Source: JAYZQT01 sp036136335 (lineage in GTDB: Bacteria; Pseudomonadota; Alphaproteobacteria; MPNO01; UBA830). From it: a DNA stretch of 6,509 bases. Numbering within the stretch: position 1 is the first letter of the stretch; each line of letters begins with the position of its first letter. The position numbers were made by a program, and so were the translations under genes. Below are positions 6,224-6,509 of this stretch, one piece after another. The stretch covers positions 1 through 6,509 of the forward strand of contig JAYZQT010000049.1 in assembly GCA_036136335.1 (NCBI GenBank), written 5' to 3'. The notes beneath the pieces are model-generated. The model did not search any database and had not been told where the DNA came from. It saw only the letters and a list, made by a program, of their open reading frames with translations.

Positions 6224-6509
6224 TTAAAGTCTACCTTCGCGTACCATTTTCCTTACCTGTTCACGGTCCAGAAGAACAGAATCCGGCACCCCGGACTCAT
6301 ATAATTCCACCAATTTGTCCGGATCGAAGTTCCCCTCAGACATCTCCCCGAATTCTTCAGTAAACTGATAAAACCGTTTATAGTCCTGAGTATCAATAGT
6401 TGAAAAATTATCTAACATCGTTTCAACTTCGTTTCCGTCGGGATCACGATAATAAAAGGATGTCGAATTACCGTGATTAACAGTCCAGTGTGGCGCCGGG
6501 TGACCGATA
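6224..6509 (-). CDS. VOC-family protein (type I extradiol dioxygenase/glyoxalase fold), C-terminal part only
   Basis: The frame is open to the right edge of the window; 94 residues are visible and the N-terminal part lies outside. The ATG at 6418 is internal, because the in-frame sequence before it carries the clearest family signature: HWTVNHG followed by SFYYRDPDGNEVET. This matches the last beta-strands of a vicinal-oxygen-chelate domain, in which His of the NHG segment and the second Glu of NEVE sit where two of the three metal ligands (H, H, E) are found. A tail then follows like that after ring-cleaving dioxygenase domains (a DNF-type segment, then an EF...DPDKLVELYESG stretch). Members cleave catechols or isomerise/conjugate thiols, using Fe(II), Mn or Ni. 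It lies upstream of the Rieske gene on the same strand and could cleave a hydroxylated ring, though a 261-nt gap and lower GC separate them. The exact reaction is unknown. Confidence 0.8.
   Translation of the reverse strand, partial: IGHPAPHWTVNHGNSTSFYYRDPDGNEVETMLDNFSTIDTQDYKRFYQFTEEFGEMSEGNFDPDKLVELYESGVPDSVLLDREQVRKMVREGRL

Noticed and set aside
1..6509. CRISPR array, tRNA, insertion sequence or phage genes
   Set aside because: No regularly spaced direct repeats, cloverleaf-like sequences, transposase-like proteins or integrase-like proteins were seen on reading both strands.

Overview
The window looks like bacterial chromosome of moderate GC content, roughly 50-55% by hand counts of several lines, with compact operon-style packing. 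Family content (CobW/COG0523 GTPase, stand-alone Rieske oxygenase, VOC dioxygenase, CinA-like protein) suggests a proteobacterium with aromatic or N-heterocycle catabolism. No rRNA, tRNA or phylogenetic marker is present, so the taxonomic guess is weak. No tRNA, CRISPR array, insertion sequence or phage gene was seen.

Left arm (1-3509, plus strand): a tight four-gene cluster. It holds the 3' part of a NadC-type (quinolinate phosphoribosyltransferase family) gene, an orotidine-5'-phosphate decarboxylase (OMPDC) superfamily gene, an NAD(P)-dependent aldehyde dehydrogenase and a stand-alone CinA C-terminal-domain (PncC-like, nicotinamide-nucleotide amidase family) gene. Spacing is 45 nt, then a 4-nt ATGA overlap, then 7 nt. 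The NadC-, OMPDC- and CinA-like proteins keep their family folds and most catalytic residues, but each differs at a normally diagnostic active-site position. This suggests a dedicated pathway on a pyridine- or pyrimidine-like ribotide rather than housekeeping NAD or UMP synthesis. That pathway is an inference and is the most interesting point in the window.

Right arm (3547-6509, minus strand): transcribed toward the left arm. In transcription order it holds the C-terminal part of a VOC-fold (type I extradiol dioxygenase/glyoxalase-like) gene that runs off the window edge, a 261-nt gene-free gap with a perfect 16-bp palindrome, a Rieske non-heme iron oxygenase alpha subunit, a 178-nt gap with an interrupted hairpin, and a CobW/COG0523 GTPase. 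Rieske oxygenase plus VOC dioxygenase resembles hydroxylation followed by ring cleavage; the CobW-type GTPase could supply metal. The Rieske gene and its upstream region are clearly more GC-rich than the VOC gene beyond about 6175, so this arm may be a mosaic.

The two arms converge with only 37 nt between the CinA-like and CobW stop codons. Whether they belong to one physiological system cannot be decided from this window.
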